DNA of 64,000 bases from DATDAW01 sp036525185. GTDB taxonomy: Bacteria; Verrucomicrobiota; Verrucomicrobiia; Chthoniobacterales; DASVRZ01. Made by a program: the position numbers and the translations under genes. Below the pieces are notes generated by a model, which was given only the letters and a program-made list of their open reading frames with translations, did not search any database and was not told the DNA's origin. The stretch spans positions 1-64,000 of the forward strand of contig DATDAW010000029.1 in assembly GCA_036525185.1 (NCBI GenBank), read 5' to 3'. Positions 19,301 to 27,210 of this stretch are shown here, in pieces. The first letter of the stretch is position 1. Each line of letters opens with the position of its first letter.

Positions 19301-19465
19301 AAGCGGGTTGTGACCTCTTACAAATTGATTGCCCGGGACACTGTTGAAGAAAAAATTCTGAGCCTCCAACAGCGCAAACGGGACATCATTGACGCCACAG
19401 TAGAAAGCGAAGAACCAACGTTCGGCGCCCTGACCCTCGATGAAATCCGCGAGCTGATGGCTTAA
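16370..19465 (+). CDS. SNF2-family DEAD/DEAH helicase with SWIM zinc finger
   Basis: A 1,031-residue ATPase of the Swi2/Snf2 superfamily (HepA/RapA-like group). A SWIM zinc finger, Cys67-x-Cys69, Cys79-x-His81, lies near the N-terminus, followed by a long family-specific region. The helicase core begins near residue 570 with LRPYQAEGVGWMQFL, ADEMGLGKT (motif I, about 600), DEATHIKNP (motif II, about 690), LTGTPVEN and, in the second RecA domain, SQFVTML, LKAGGTGLNL and ATDRAHRIGQ. Family members remodel nucleic acid-protein complexes or recycle RNA polymerase. Its precise partner is not evident. It is followed by a REP array. Confidence 0.95.
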   Translation: MVTLTERMLNDAAGWQVMQHARALVKTGRVVSVNYTPPILKGLVREGDTEYRAGLKIISPSNIENMCSCRASREWGQICAHSVALGLQWMAPKTTEPAPAPSAETPVISFPFREGNFSDPRWIELHLVVGPNFSALLTRDQLTLGVEAVFRKQWVLLRALKWDAPYACSALDLGILRTIYEITGGQAPGMMTVSRDDFARILAAAAGFDRLVVARKETMKIEPEPVQASLVVEDELDGSIQLKLEFPRPDFLLTSARGAWLLRGLTWQRLEPVLPGGYDELFRHPVKIARDAATNFRLLELPKLRRLFGLEGEAEVAQPKGLPIAPVQLEISLEGSFNHLQAIVQATYGTQIFTSGSAAWKTHRVVTLDGQKYSRNIARENNTLDLLTAAGFSSPDPTSHACVLRGEDNILSFLATGFVTLQKLAHVTPGSRLRNLLERVETVRPSVEIRSSGENWFDLSVEMTSQTGGRFSASDIQRLLSMGRNYQKRPDGKVVLFDTGALDEFQEVLRDCDPKQQQPGLYRLAKVHAGFLQTSFGDHPGIHLRGDAGWDDWTARQLQPVSREVPPDLRDVLRPYQAEGVGWMQFLAANRLGGILADEMGLGKTLQTLAFVESNGGQALVVCPSSLVFNWQREAQKFVPKLRVLVIDGANRGSLFSKLDDADLVITSYALLRRDVEKYRGRQFQSLILDEATHIKNPDTQNAQAATSLRATHRFALTGTPVENSVRDVWSLAHFVLPGYLGNRDDFRERYELPINRGDAPELQARLAKRLRPIMLRRLKRDVAKDLPERLEQVAWCELTTAQKEIYRGLLEQGRKKIEEAALEKNAGKGRMQALTALLRLRQACCDLRLLGLGDSKIKPADVSAKLDLLEELIEEAIDGGHRVLVFSQFVTMLQLIADRMKALEIPFAYLDGSTRDRAAQVDRFQNNEDIPLFLISLKAGGTGLNLSAADTVIHFDPWWNPAVEAQATDRAHRIGQKRVVTSYKLIARDTVEEKILSLQQRKRDIIDATVESEEPTFGALTLDEIRELMA

Positions 19466-19478
19466 CGGCGTTATTGCT

Positions 19479-19572
19479 GTAGCCGGGTTGAGCGAACCCG
19501 GTCGGGTAGGTTGTAGCTGGGTTCGGTGAACCCGGTCGCACAATCTGGCCGGCCTCAATGAGGCCGGCTACA
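19479..19572. repeat. REP-type array of three palindromic hairpins
   Basis: Three adjoining stem-loops. Hairpin 1 (stem CCGGGTT at 19483-19489 / AACCCGG at 19495-19501) and hairpin 2 (CTGGGTT at 19517-19523 / AACCCGG at 19529-19535) share the core GTAGC-x-GGGTT-N5-AACCCGGTCG. Hairpin 3 is a perfect 9-base stem GCCGGCCTC (19548-19556) / GAGGCCGGC (19560-19568) with an AAT loop. This is the architecture of REP/REPIN elements. The array lies between the SNF2 and rtcB genes and overlaps the apparent 5' extension of the rtcB frame. Confidence 0.85.
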
Positions 19573-19659
19573 GGCTGGAGAAAAGCGTCCAGACAGCGGT
19601 ATTTTATTTGCAGCGGATTTCGGTTTCCCGGAGATTGGAAAACCCTTCCTGTTAGTTTT

Positions 19660-21048
19660 GTGCATGCAAAAGATTTAATTTCACTCGGCATTCCGGAAGG
19701 CGACGCGTTGAAACTCGCCTTGGAGCATTTGCATAGGCTCTTTGCCAACGGCCTCGACCGCGCACAGGTCGAGGCGGAATTTGCCGCGATCATGGCGCAT
19801 CCGGAAGCGTTTTTCGCCGACGAAGAATACGGCAAATTCGCTCGCGCACTCGTGAAATCCGCCTTCGTTCCGCGCACCGAACCGGCTCCGTGGAAAATGT
19901 GGGGTGAAGGGCTCGAGCCGGAAGCCGTGAAGCAGATGACCAACGCCTGTGCTTTGCCAGTTTCTGTAGCCGGCGCATTGATGCCGGATGCGCATCTGGG
20001 CTACGGGTTGCCGATCGGTGGCGTGCTTGCGACGGAGAACGCCGTGATTCCCTATGCCGTTGGCGTCGATATTGCCTGCCGGATGAAGATGACGGTCTAC
20101 GAGTTTAAAGGCGCCGACATCGCCGGGCAAAAAGACCGGCTGGCGAACATCCTGGAATCTGAGACGCGGTTTGGAGTAGGGGCAGTCTTCCACAAACGCA
20201 GGGAGCACGCGGTTCTGGATGAGAATTGGGACATCACGCCGATCACGTCCCAGCTGAAAGACAAGGCATGGGCGCAGCTTGGCACCAGTGGGAGTGGGAA
20301 TCATTTTGTTGAATTCGGCACATTCGAAGACTATGCGGGGCTGCTGGGGGGCGGACCTTATCTGGCTCTGCTTAGCCATAGCGGATCGCGTGGGGCCGGG
20401 GCGCAAATTTGCAATTTTTACAGCAAACGCGCCATGGCATTGCACGAATATTTGCCCAAGGAACTCAGGCACCTTTCATGGCTGTCGCTGGACGAACCTG
20501 ATGGTCAGGAATATTGGGCGGCTATGAACTTGATGGGACACTACGCCGCGGCCAACCATGCGTGCATTCATCATCATATCGCCCGAAGGCTGGGCATGGA
20601 ACCCATCCTGGACGTGGAGAACCACCACAATTTTGCTTGGAAAGAAACGCATCAGATCGAGGGCGTGGAACGCGAAGTGATCGTCCACCGCAAGGGCGCG
20701 ACACCTGCCGGAGAAGGGGTGCTGGGCATTATTCCCGGATCGATGGCGTCGCCAGGTTATCTCGTACGCGGCAAAGGACTTGCGGCGTCGCTCAACAGTG
20801 CTTCCCATGGCGCCGGACGTGTGATGAGTCGAACCAAGGCCTTGCAGTCTTTCACCTGGAGTTCCGTGAAAAAACTGCTCGCGGAGCGCGGCGTGCAGCT
20901 GCTCTCCGCTGGGCTCGACGAAGTTCCAGGCGTTTACAAAGACATCGAAGCCGTTATGGCGGCGCAGAGTGATCTCGTGCAAGTGCTCGGTCGATTCCAT
21001 CCGAAACTGGTCAAGATGTGCCCTGCTGGCGAGCGCGCGGAAGACTGA
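19660..21048 (+). CDS. rtcB: RNA ligase RtcB
   Basis: RtcB joins RNA 2',3'-cyclic phosphate and 5'-hydroxyl ends using GTP and Mn2+. The 462-residue frame shows the family's key blocks: VGVDIACRM (metal Cys), GTSGSGNHFVEFG, LLSHSGSRGAGA, VENHHNFAW, HRKGATPAGEGVLGIIPGSM and ASHGAGR with the His that is guanylylated. The open frame reaches 19558, but those first 34 codons lie in the REP array, so I place the start at GTG 19660 (or just downstream). An ATG at 19664 is out of frame. No archease or rtcA neighbours it. Role in RNA repair is from the family. Confidence 0.93.
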   Translation: MHAKDLISLGIPEGDALKLALEHLHRLFANGLDRAQVEAEFAAIMAHPEAFFADEEYGKFARALVKSAFVPRTEPAPWKMWGEGLEPEAVKQMTNACALPVSVAGALMPDAHLGYGLPIGGVLATENAVIPYAVGVDIACRMKMTVYEFKGADIAGQKDRLANILESETRFGVGAVFHKRREHAVLDENWDITPITSQLKDKAWAQLGTSGSGNHFVEFGTFEDYAGLLGGGPYLALLSHSGSRGAGAQICNFYSKRAMALHEYLPKELRHLSWLSLDEPDGQEYWAAMNLMGHYAAANHACIHHHIARRLGMEPILDVENHHNFAWKETHQIEGVEREVIVHRKGATPAGEGVLGIIPGSMASPGYLVRGKGLAASLNSASHGAGRVMSRTKALQSFTWSSVKKLLAERGVQLLSAGLDEVPGVYKDIEAVMAAQSDLVQVLGRFHPKLVKMCPAGERAED

Positions 21049-21185
21049 TCGGAGCTCCTTATTTCCGGTGTCCAAGCGTGTTGGCGACGGTGCATTGCCG
21101 AGGAGGATTTATCGTCAGAAGAAAGCAATTTGGAACAAAGCTGGACACAGTCCGGCGGCGTATTCTCGTCCCCGTTTCCCATGTT

Positions 21186-23681
21186 CTACTGAAGGTCCAA
21201 CGGCGGCGGAGGCTCGATGTTCAGTGCCGGTTGATTTTGCTGAGCGTCGAGTGGCAAAACCTGCTCGGCGCGGCGGACTTGCAGGACGCCTTGCTCCTGG
21301 CCGCTGGCTGCCGATTGCGCAGCCAATTCGGGTGGGAGCCCCTTCGCGTTTAGGGGTTGGGATCCGGGATCGGCATTGAGCGGGACGGCGCGCATCACCG
21401 GACGGGCAGATTGATAGGGGTCAGTGTCGCCGATCACCGAAGAACTTTTGACAATGACTGGCTGGACGGTTGTCAAATTGATGGCTGCGGCAGCGCGGGG
21501 AATGGCGGAACTGGTGATCTGACGAGCCAGATCGGGCGCGCCGTCGCCGCCGTGGACATAACAGGTTCCTCGGGGTGTCTGATCGCGCGTCGCAAACTCG
21601 AAATAGGTGGTTCGCTTTCGCAGGCCGTGTTCGTCTTCCTTGAAGCAGTCGCGAGTGGCGGGCAGACCGGACGCGGAGCAGATTTCGACACGTTCGATAT
21701 TGGACGGACGAAGGATCTCCTTCGGTGGGAAATCTGTCGTTGAGGCGTTCATGATATCCACCCAAACCGGCAGGACGATACGATTGCTGAAGGCACCCCG
21801 GTAAATCGGACGACGCTTATCGAAACCAGCCCAGACGCCGACTGTTAGTTCGCTGTCGTATCCCACGAACCAAACATCAGTAAAATTGTAAGCGGTGCCC
21901 GTTTTTCCACCGCCAGGGAAGCTCTTCAATTTGAACTCCGAACTTGCGTTGGCCGCCGTGCCTCTTTCGAGGACGTCCGTCAGAAACGAATGCACTTCAA
22001 ATGCCACGGCCGGACTCACGACCTGATCGCGCGTTGGCCGCGCCTGATAAACGACCGTTCCATCCGACTCCTCGACGCGGGTGATGATGAATGGCTTTTC
22101 CGGCCGGGCGCCGCCGCTGGGAAAAATGGTATAGGCGAGGGTCAACTGTGCGAGCGACACCTCACTGCTGCCGAGGAATGTTGCAGGGAATGGCCGAAGA
22201 TTCCCATCGAGACCCGCTTTCTTGGCCAGTTCGATGAGTTTTTCGAGTCCAACATCGATCCCGAATCGAACTGTTGCGGCGTTTTTGCCTTCGTTGACCG
22301 CTTTTCGAGCAGGGATCAGACCTTCGTATGTGTTGGTGTCGCTTTCCGCGCCCCATTCGCCGAGAATGCCGGTGTATCCGCCGATCATGACCTGGCGATT
22401 ATCCAAGGCGGAGTCATCGACCAGTGTTCCGGGGAAAATGCCGTTCTGAAAACCCGCTCCGAAAACAAAGGGAGTAAACGCAGTTCCTGGCGGACGCATG
22501 GAATACATCGCCCGATCATAGGGGCTGTCGGCGAAATCACGTCCACCAACGAGTATGACGATGCCGCCGGTTCCTGATTCAACTGCCATGACGGCGCCCT
22601 GCAGATAATCCGGCGCCGTGGCGGCTGTTGGGTTGTCCGTTTTTTCCTCGCTTGTATCGTGTTTCGCGGCTTTCCATTCCGTCATGGTCGTGCCGTTGAA
22701 ACCCGGGTGTTTCTCGGCGATGGCGAGGTTTTTTCGGAGCGAATCTTCGGCGACCTTCTGCAAATCCGCGTCCAGCGTTGTGTAAATCCGGTATCCAGAA
22801 CGTGCTGCGCTATCGAAGTCGAGTTCGCTGGTTACTTGTTGTCGGATATAATCGAGAGCGTAGGATTGGCCTCCTGTGGAGAGCTTCCGCTTTTTTACCC
22901 GGAGCGGGGTCCTGATGGCTTCATCGTACTGCGCCTCGGTGATGAGGGCGATTTCCTTCATGCGCCCCAAGACGAAATCGCGTCCGGATTGCGCGGCATC
23001 GAGATTGCGCCAGGGCGACATTCCGTTTGGGCTCTTTAGCAGTCCGGCAAGCATCGCAGAGTCGCTGATCGACAGTTCGGACGCTGGTTTTCCAAAGTAA
23101 CCGCGTGCGGCAGCTTCTGCGCCGTAGAGGCCTCCGCCGAAGTAAACGCGGTTCAGGTAATACTCCATGATTCTGTCCTTGGAGTAGTTTTGCTCGATGC
23201 GCCGGGCGAGGAAGGCTTCGACGATCTTGCGTTCGTAAGTGCGCTCTTTGAGATCGAAACTATTGCGGGCGAGCTGCTGAGTGACGGTGCTGGCGCCCTG
23301 GCGGATCTTGCCAGCCTGGTAATTCTTGAGCGCTGCGCGGACCATGCCGATGTAGTCGACGCCGCCGTGTTCGTAAAATCGGTTGTCTTCGGCGGCTACG
23401 ACGGCATTGGCGAGATTCCTGGAGATCTGGGAAAGCGGAACGACTTCGCGGTTCTCGGCAAGAATCTTACCGATTTGTTTGCCCTTGCGGTCGAAAATGA
23501 GACTTGCTGTCTCCATTTTGCCGAGCTGACTCAGGTTGTATTGCGCTGCTTTTCCCTCGTACTTGGTTGTCCAGTACCAAAAGAAAATGAGCCCCGCGGC
23601 GAAAACGAGGGCAGCGATACCTGCGATGGTGAGGAACCAAGGGCGGGCGTAAAATGGAGGCCTGGGCTTATACTCCCACAT
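21186..23681 (-). CDS. Class A penicillin-binding protein with degenerate transpeptidase motifs
   Basis: An 831-residue class A PBP (PBP1A type). A single transmembrane helix (about 17-38) is followed by a GT51 glycosyltransferase domain with catalytic Glu98 in AAEDNRFYEH, RQGASTVTQQLARN and a second Glu near 155, all intact. In the transpeptidase domain the SxxK motif is replaced: the equivalent RPPGTAFTPF carries Thr400 and Thr403. The SxN position reads Gly465-Lys-Asn467. Only KTGT (593-596) is kept. I infer an active lipid II polymerase and an inactive or altered cross-linking domain. The C-terminal 130 residues include Pro/Gln-rich sequence. The gene is intact, with no frameshift. Confidence 0.9.
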   Translation of the reverse strand: MWEYKPRPPFYARPWFLTIAGIAALVFAAGLIFFWYWTTKYEGKAAQYNLSQLGKMETASLIFDRKGKQIGKILAENREVVPLSQISRNLANAVVAAEDNRFYEHGGVDYIGMVRAALKNYQAGKIRQGASTVTQQLARNSFDLKERTYERKIVEAFLARRIEQNYSKDRIMEYYLNRVYFGGGLYGAEAAARGYFGKPASELSISDSAMLAGLLKSPNGMSPWRNLDAAQSGRDFVLGRMKEIALITEAQYDEAIRTPLRVKKRKLSTGGQSYALDYIRQQVTSELDFDSAARSGYRIYTTLDADLQKVAEDSLRKNLAIAEKHPGFNGTTMTEWKAAKHDTSEEKTDNPTAATAPDYLQGAVMAVESGTGGIVILVGGRDFADSPYDRAMYSMRPPGTAFTPFVFGAGFQNGIFPGTLVDDSALDNRQVMIGGYTGILGEWGAESDTNTYEGLIPARKAVNEGKNAATVRFGIDVGLEKLIELAKKAGLDGNLRPFPATFLGSSEVSLAQLTLAYTIFPSGGARPEKPFIITRVEESDGTVVYQARPTRDQVVSPAVAFEVHSFLTDVLERGTAANASSEFKLKSFPGGGKTGTAYNFTDVWFVGYDSELTVGVWAGFDKRRPIYRGAFSNRIVLPVWVDIMNASTTDFPPKEILRPSNIERVEICSASGLPATRDCFKEDEHGLRKRTTYFEFATRDQTPRGTCYVHGGDGAPDLARQITSSAIPRAAAAINLTTVQPVIVKSSSVIGDTDPYQSARPVMRAVPLNADPGSQPLNAKGLPPELAAQSAASGQEQGVLQVRRAEQVLPLDAQQNQPALNIEPPPPLDLQ

Positions 23682-23761
23682 GCAGCGTAGACCTTCTACG
23701 GTTCCGCGGAATTCAGCAACCGTGAAATTGGAACAGGAATGCGGATCAACGAATCGGGGTA

Positions 23762-23793
23762 CAAAAACAGAGCTGACATCGTCCGTCAGCTCT
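23762..23793 (-). terminator. Rho-independent terminator after tsf
   Basis: On the minus strand AGAGCTGAC (23793-23785) and its complement GTCAGCTCT (23777-23769) form a perfect 9-bp stem with a 7-base loop, followed by GTTTTTG (23768-23762). It ends the rpsB-tsf transcript 20 bases past the tsf stop. Confidence 0.9.
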
Positions 23794-23813
23794 GCATTTC
23801 ATTTTCTACGGTC

Positions 23814-24449
23814 TTAGTTTTCTTCGGCTGCCGTCGCCGTGCTGCCAAGGTCCTCGCCGACCATGTAGCGGGTGAAACGACGGATCTGAATGTTTTCGCC
23901 AAGCTCAACAATCTTGCTCTTCACAAAATCGTTGATGGACTGATCCGGGTTCTTGATAAACGCTTGGTCCAGCAGGCAGACAGAGCTGTAGAATTTTTCC
24001 ACTTTTCCATCGACGATTTTTTCGACGATGTTTTCCGGTTTGCCTTTTACCTGTGCACGGCCGATTTCGCGTTCTTTTTCAATGACTTCGGCGGGAACCT
24101 GATCGCGAGACAGGTAAAGCGGATGAGCCGCGGCGATGTGAAGCGTGATGTCCTTCACAAATTCCCGAAACGTGTCGTTCTTGGCTACGAAATCCGTTTC
24201 GCAATTGATCTCAACGAGGACGCCGACCTTACCTTGAAGGTGGATGTAGGAGGCGACAATGCCTTCCTTGGTGGCGCGGGACGATTTCTTGCTGGCCTGC
24301 GCGATACCTTTGGTGCGGAGAATGGTCTCGGCTTTTTCGAGGTCGCCGCCCGCTTCGGAGAGGGCGCGTTTGCAGTCCATCATTCCGGCGTTGGTCTTCT
24401 CGCGAAGGGTTTTGACGAGTTGGGGATTGATTTCCGTGGTGGCTGACAT
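23814..24449 (-). CDS. tsf: Translation elongation factor Ts
   Basis: EF-Ts regenerates EF-Tu-GTP from EF-Tu-GDP. The 211-residue protein is of the shorter bacterial form. It has the UBA-like N-terminus VKTLREKTNAGMMDCKRALSEAGGDLEKA, containing the EF-Tu contact, then INCETDFVAKNDTFREFV, and the C-terminal helical module IVDGKVEKFYSSVCLLDQAF. It follows rpsB with a 102-base gap in the usual rpsB-tsf operon and is followed by a strong terminator. Confidence 0.98.
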   Translation of the reverse strand: MSATTEINPQLVKTLREKTNAGMMDCKRALSEAGGDLEKAETILRTKGIAQASKKSSRATKEGIVASYIHLQGKVGVLVEINCETDFVAKNDTFREFVKDITLHIAAAHPLYLSRDQVPAEVIEKEREIGRAQVKGKPENIVEKIVDGKVEKFYSSVCLLDQAFIKNPDQSINDFVKSKIVELGENIQIRRFTRYMVGEDLGSTATAAEEN

Positions 24450-24551
24450 GGGCTTTAAGCGGGTAAATAGTTGTTTTTGATACCAGGCAGGCCACTCGCA
24501 ATGAGTGACTTGTATTGAAACTCCTGGAGGAGCCCTCGAAAGGGGGGGCGC

Positions 24552-25280
24552 TTATTCGGCGACGCCGGCGAGTTCGGCTTCGTCCTTCTTGGTTTCGCGA
24601 TGCGCTCCGGAGACGATGGCATCGACCAATTTTTGAAGGATGATGCGGATCGCGCGAATGGCGTCGTCGTTGCCTGCAATTGGGTAATTGATCAGATCCG
24701 GGTCGGCGTTGGTGTCAACGATGGCGACGGTTGGGATACCGAGCCGGCGCGCTTCAGCGACCGCAATGCTTTCGCGATTGGTGTCGATAATGACAATGGC
24801 GTCGGGAAGTTTTTCCATATCCCGGATGCCTTCGAGGTTTCTGGTGAGCTTGGCGCCTTCGCGGCCGATGGCTGCGAGTTCCTGCTTACCCATCATGTGA
24901 TACTCGGGCGCTTTTTCGATCTGCTCGATGTATTTGAGGCGGGCGATGCTTTTACGGATGGTGGCGAGATTGGTGAGGGTGCCGCCGAGCCAACGCTGAT
25001 TGACGTAGTAATGACCGCAGGCGATGGCGGCTTCTTTAACGGCTTCCTGGGCTTGCTTTTTGCAGCCGATGAAAAGGATTTTGCCGCCACGAGCGGAAAC
25101 GTCGCTAAGAAAATCGGTCGCGCCCTGAATCTGGCGCACGGTTTCGCCAAGGTTAATGATATAAATGGCGTTGCGCTTCTCGAAGATGTACGGCCGCATT
25201 TTCGGGTTCCAGCGTTTCGTCTGATGGCCAAAATGGACTCCCGCTTCGAGGAGTTCGGTCATGAGTTCAATAGAAGACAT
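24552..25280 (-). CDS. rpsB: 30S ribosomal protein S2
   Basis: The 242-residue protein is clear S2: ELLEAGVHFGHQTKRWNPKMRPYIF at the start, AGGKILFIGCKKQAQ-like RGGKILFIGCKKQAQEAV, RWLGGTLTN near residue 95, and PTVAIVDTNADPDLINYPIAGNDDAIRAI near 185. S2 docks on the 30S head-body junction and is needed for S1 binding. It is the first gene of the rpsB-tsf operon and diverges from the nitric oxide synthase gene across 185 bases, which must hold its promoter. Confidence 0.98.
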   Translation of the reverse strand: MSSIELMTELLEAGVHFGHQTKRWNPKMRPYIFEKRNAIYIINLGETVRQIQGATDFLSDVSARGGKILFIGCKKQAQEAVKEAAIACGHYYVNQRWLGGTLTNLATIRKSIARLKYIEQIEKAPEYHMMGKQELAAIGREGAKLTRNLEGIRDMEKLPDAIVIIDTNRESIAVAEARRLGIPTVAIVDTNADPDLINYPIAGNDDAIRAIRIILQKLVDAIVSGAHRETKKDEAELAGVAE

Positions 25281-25465
25281 ATGTGCGATCGATTTGCCCT
25301 TAAACCAGGACAGAAAGTATATATGGGTTAGAAGTTGTGTGTTGGTTTGGTTTTCCGGAAAAATGCGGGACGGAGAGTATTGACGAAGTGGTTTGAGTGC
25401 GCAAGGCCCAATTTGAGAGGATTTGCCGCCCGTCGCAGTTATGCGATTCGTGCTGCGCGAATTTA

Positions 25466-26557
25466 ATGAACCTCAAGCTACCACTGTTCGAAGAAGCTGC
25501 TGCATTTTTAGAGTTGTTCTGGCGGGAAACCCGCGCCGCAGGGGATCTCGAAACACGGCTTGCCATGGTGGAGGAGGATATCGAGCGGACGGGGACGTGG
25601 ACGCCATCGTTTGAGGAACTCGAGCATGGCGGGCGGGTCGCCTGGAGAAACAATGCGCGCTGCATTGGGCGGTTGATGTGGCGATCGTTGCAGGTGCGCG
25701 ATTGTCGGCACGTAACTTCGCGTTCGGCGGTTTTCGAGGAGTGCAGAAATCATCTGAGGCGTGCAACGAACGGAGGAAATATCCGGCCGCTCATGACGGT
25801 TTTTCCCGCTGCGTCCGTGGACAAGGGCGAGTGGCGGATTTGGAACTATCAACTGCTGGGATATGCCGGATGGCCTTCGGAATCTCATCCAGGCGATCCG
25901 ATGCAGGGCGATTTCACGCGGGCCATTTGCCGGTTGGGTTGGAGCGGTCCTGGAATGAAGTCGAACTTCGATCTCCTGCCGTTGGCGGTGCAGAGCCCGG
26001 ACGGTCGCGTGGACTTGTATGAATGGCAGCCTGGCGATGTTCGGGAAGTGGAGATCGAACATCCGACGTTGGGTTTTTCCCAAGAAATGAAGCTGAAATG
26101 GTATGCCGTGCCCGCTGTTTCCAATATGTGTTTTCATTTCGGCGGCCTTCGTTTCACGGCGGCTCCGTTCAATGGCTATTATATGGGCACGGAAATCGGC
26201 GCACGGAACCTGGCCGATGCGCACCGGTACGATTTGCTTCCTGAAATTGCCCGGCGAATGGGGCTGGACACCTCACGAGATTCAACACTCTGGAAAGACC
26301 GGGCGCTGGTGGAATTGAATGTGGCCGTGCTCGATTCGTTTGAAAGAGCGGGCGTGACGATCGTCGATCACCACACGGTGAGCGCACAATTCATGCAATT
26401 TCTTGAAAACGAGCGGCGCCAGGAACGCGTTGTCTCTGGCGATTGGAGTTGGCTGGTCCCGCCGATGAGCAGCTCGACGACACCGGTTTTCCACCGCTAC
26501 TACGAGAACCGCGTCGAGCTTCCGAATTTCCTGCCGCAGGAACCTGCCTATTCCTAA
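25466..26557 (+). CDS. nos: Nitric oxide synthase oxygenase
   Basis: A 363-residue bacterial NOS oxygenase, the heme/pterin domain that oxidises L-arginine to citrulline and NO. Visible: AWRNNARCIGRLMW with heme-ligand Cys66, the substrate pocket FNGYYMGTEIGARNL with arginine-binding Glu243, LWKDRALVELN, VDHHT and the C-terminal GDWSWLVPP...FHRYYENR. The usual NGW is NGY here. There is no fused reductase domain, as in other bacterial NOS, and no flavodoxin or ferredoxin reductase within reach, so the electron donor is unknown. The open frame reaches GTG 25397, but homology and length favour ATG 25466. NO could serve protection against oxidants or signalling. Confidence 0.93.
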   Translation: MNLKLPLFEEAAAFLELFWRETRAAGDLETRLAMVEEDIERTGTWTPSFEELEHGGRVAWRNNARCIGRLMWRSLQVRDCRHVTSRSAVFEECRNHLRRATNGGNIRPLMTVFPAASVDKGEWRIWNYQLLGYAGWPSESHPGDPMQGDFTRAICRLGWSGPGMKSNFDLLPLAVQSPDGRVDLYEWQPGDVREVEIEHPTLGFSQEMKLKWYAVPAVSNMCFHFGGLRFTAAPFNGYYMGTEIGARNLADAHRYDLLPEIARRMGLDTSRDSTLWKDRALVELNVAVLDSFERAGVTIVDHHTVSAQFMQFLENERRQERVVSGDWSWLVPPMSSSTTPVFHRYYENRVELPNFLPQEPAYS

Positions 26558-26579
26558 GTGAAAACCCACTCCTGAAAAT

Positions 26580-27122
26580 TCATCCCTTTTCCGACTCAGT
26601 CTCCACCCAGCGAGCATAAAGCCAGCAAAGATCGGAAAGACGGTTGAGATAACGGATGATCTCGGGATTCACGGGAGTGTCGGTTTCGGAAAGTTCGACG
26701 ACGCGACGTTCCGCTCGGCGGCAAATGGTGCGGGCGAAGTCGAGCGTTGCGGAAGCGGTGTTGTAGCCGGGCGTGGCCCAGTGTTTGAGGCTGATTTTTC
26801 GATTCTCCTCAAGGTCACTAATGATCGCCGTAAGGGCGTCCACCATGGCGCCTGTGATGCTGCCGAAGCCGTCCCTTTCAAAGCGTTCGCGATCCGCGGG
26901 CTCGGTGGCGAGCTCGCCCATGAGAGTGACGAGCTCTGTTTGGATACCAAAGATCGTGTCCATGATTTCTTTGCCCGGCGCGGCTGCCCGGACGAGGCCC
27001 AGTGCGGCATTGAGCTCATCCACGGCGCCACAGGCTTCCACCCGGGGATGAATCTTGGAGACGCGACGCCCATACATCAGTGTGGTCGTCCCCTTGTCAC
27101 CGGTTTTTGTGGCGATGCTCAT
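26580..27122 (-). CDS. Cob(I)alamin adenosyltransferase (PduO type)
   Basis: A 180-residue ATP:cob(I)alamin adenosyltransferase of the PduO/MMAB family that forms adenosylcobalamin. It shows the ATP-binding N-terminus TKTGDKGTTTLMYG, VEACGAVDELNAALG (about residue 28), the central helix IQTELVTLMGELA, and the C-terminal DFARTICRRAERRVV and NRLSDLCWLYAR. It converges on the nos gene with a 22-base gap. No other cobalamin genes are here, consistent with use of scavenged corrinoids, though other loci may exist. Confidence 0.95.
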   Translation of the reverse strand: MSIATKTGDKGTTTLMYGRRVSKIHPRVEACGAVDELNAALGLVRAAAPGKEIMDTIFGIQTELVTLMGELATEPADRERFERDGFGSITGAMVDALTAIISDLEENRKISLKHWATPGYNTASATLDFARTICRRAERRVVELSETDTPVNPEIIRYLNRLSDLCWLYARWVETESEKG

Positions 27123-27210
27123 GACATTAAAATCCGAATGGCGAAGTCAGCCGTCGTGATCTGCGCCATTTGCCAGGTGTTAGATATTCCCCGTCTAGCA
27201 TTTGGTTTTC

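Noticed and set aside
18428..19558. 376-residue open frame antisense to the SNF2 helicase
   Set aside because: Helicase motifs on the plus strand explain the region; no motif in this frame.
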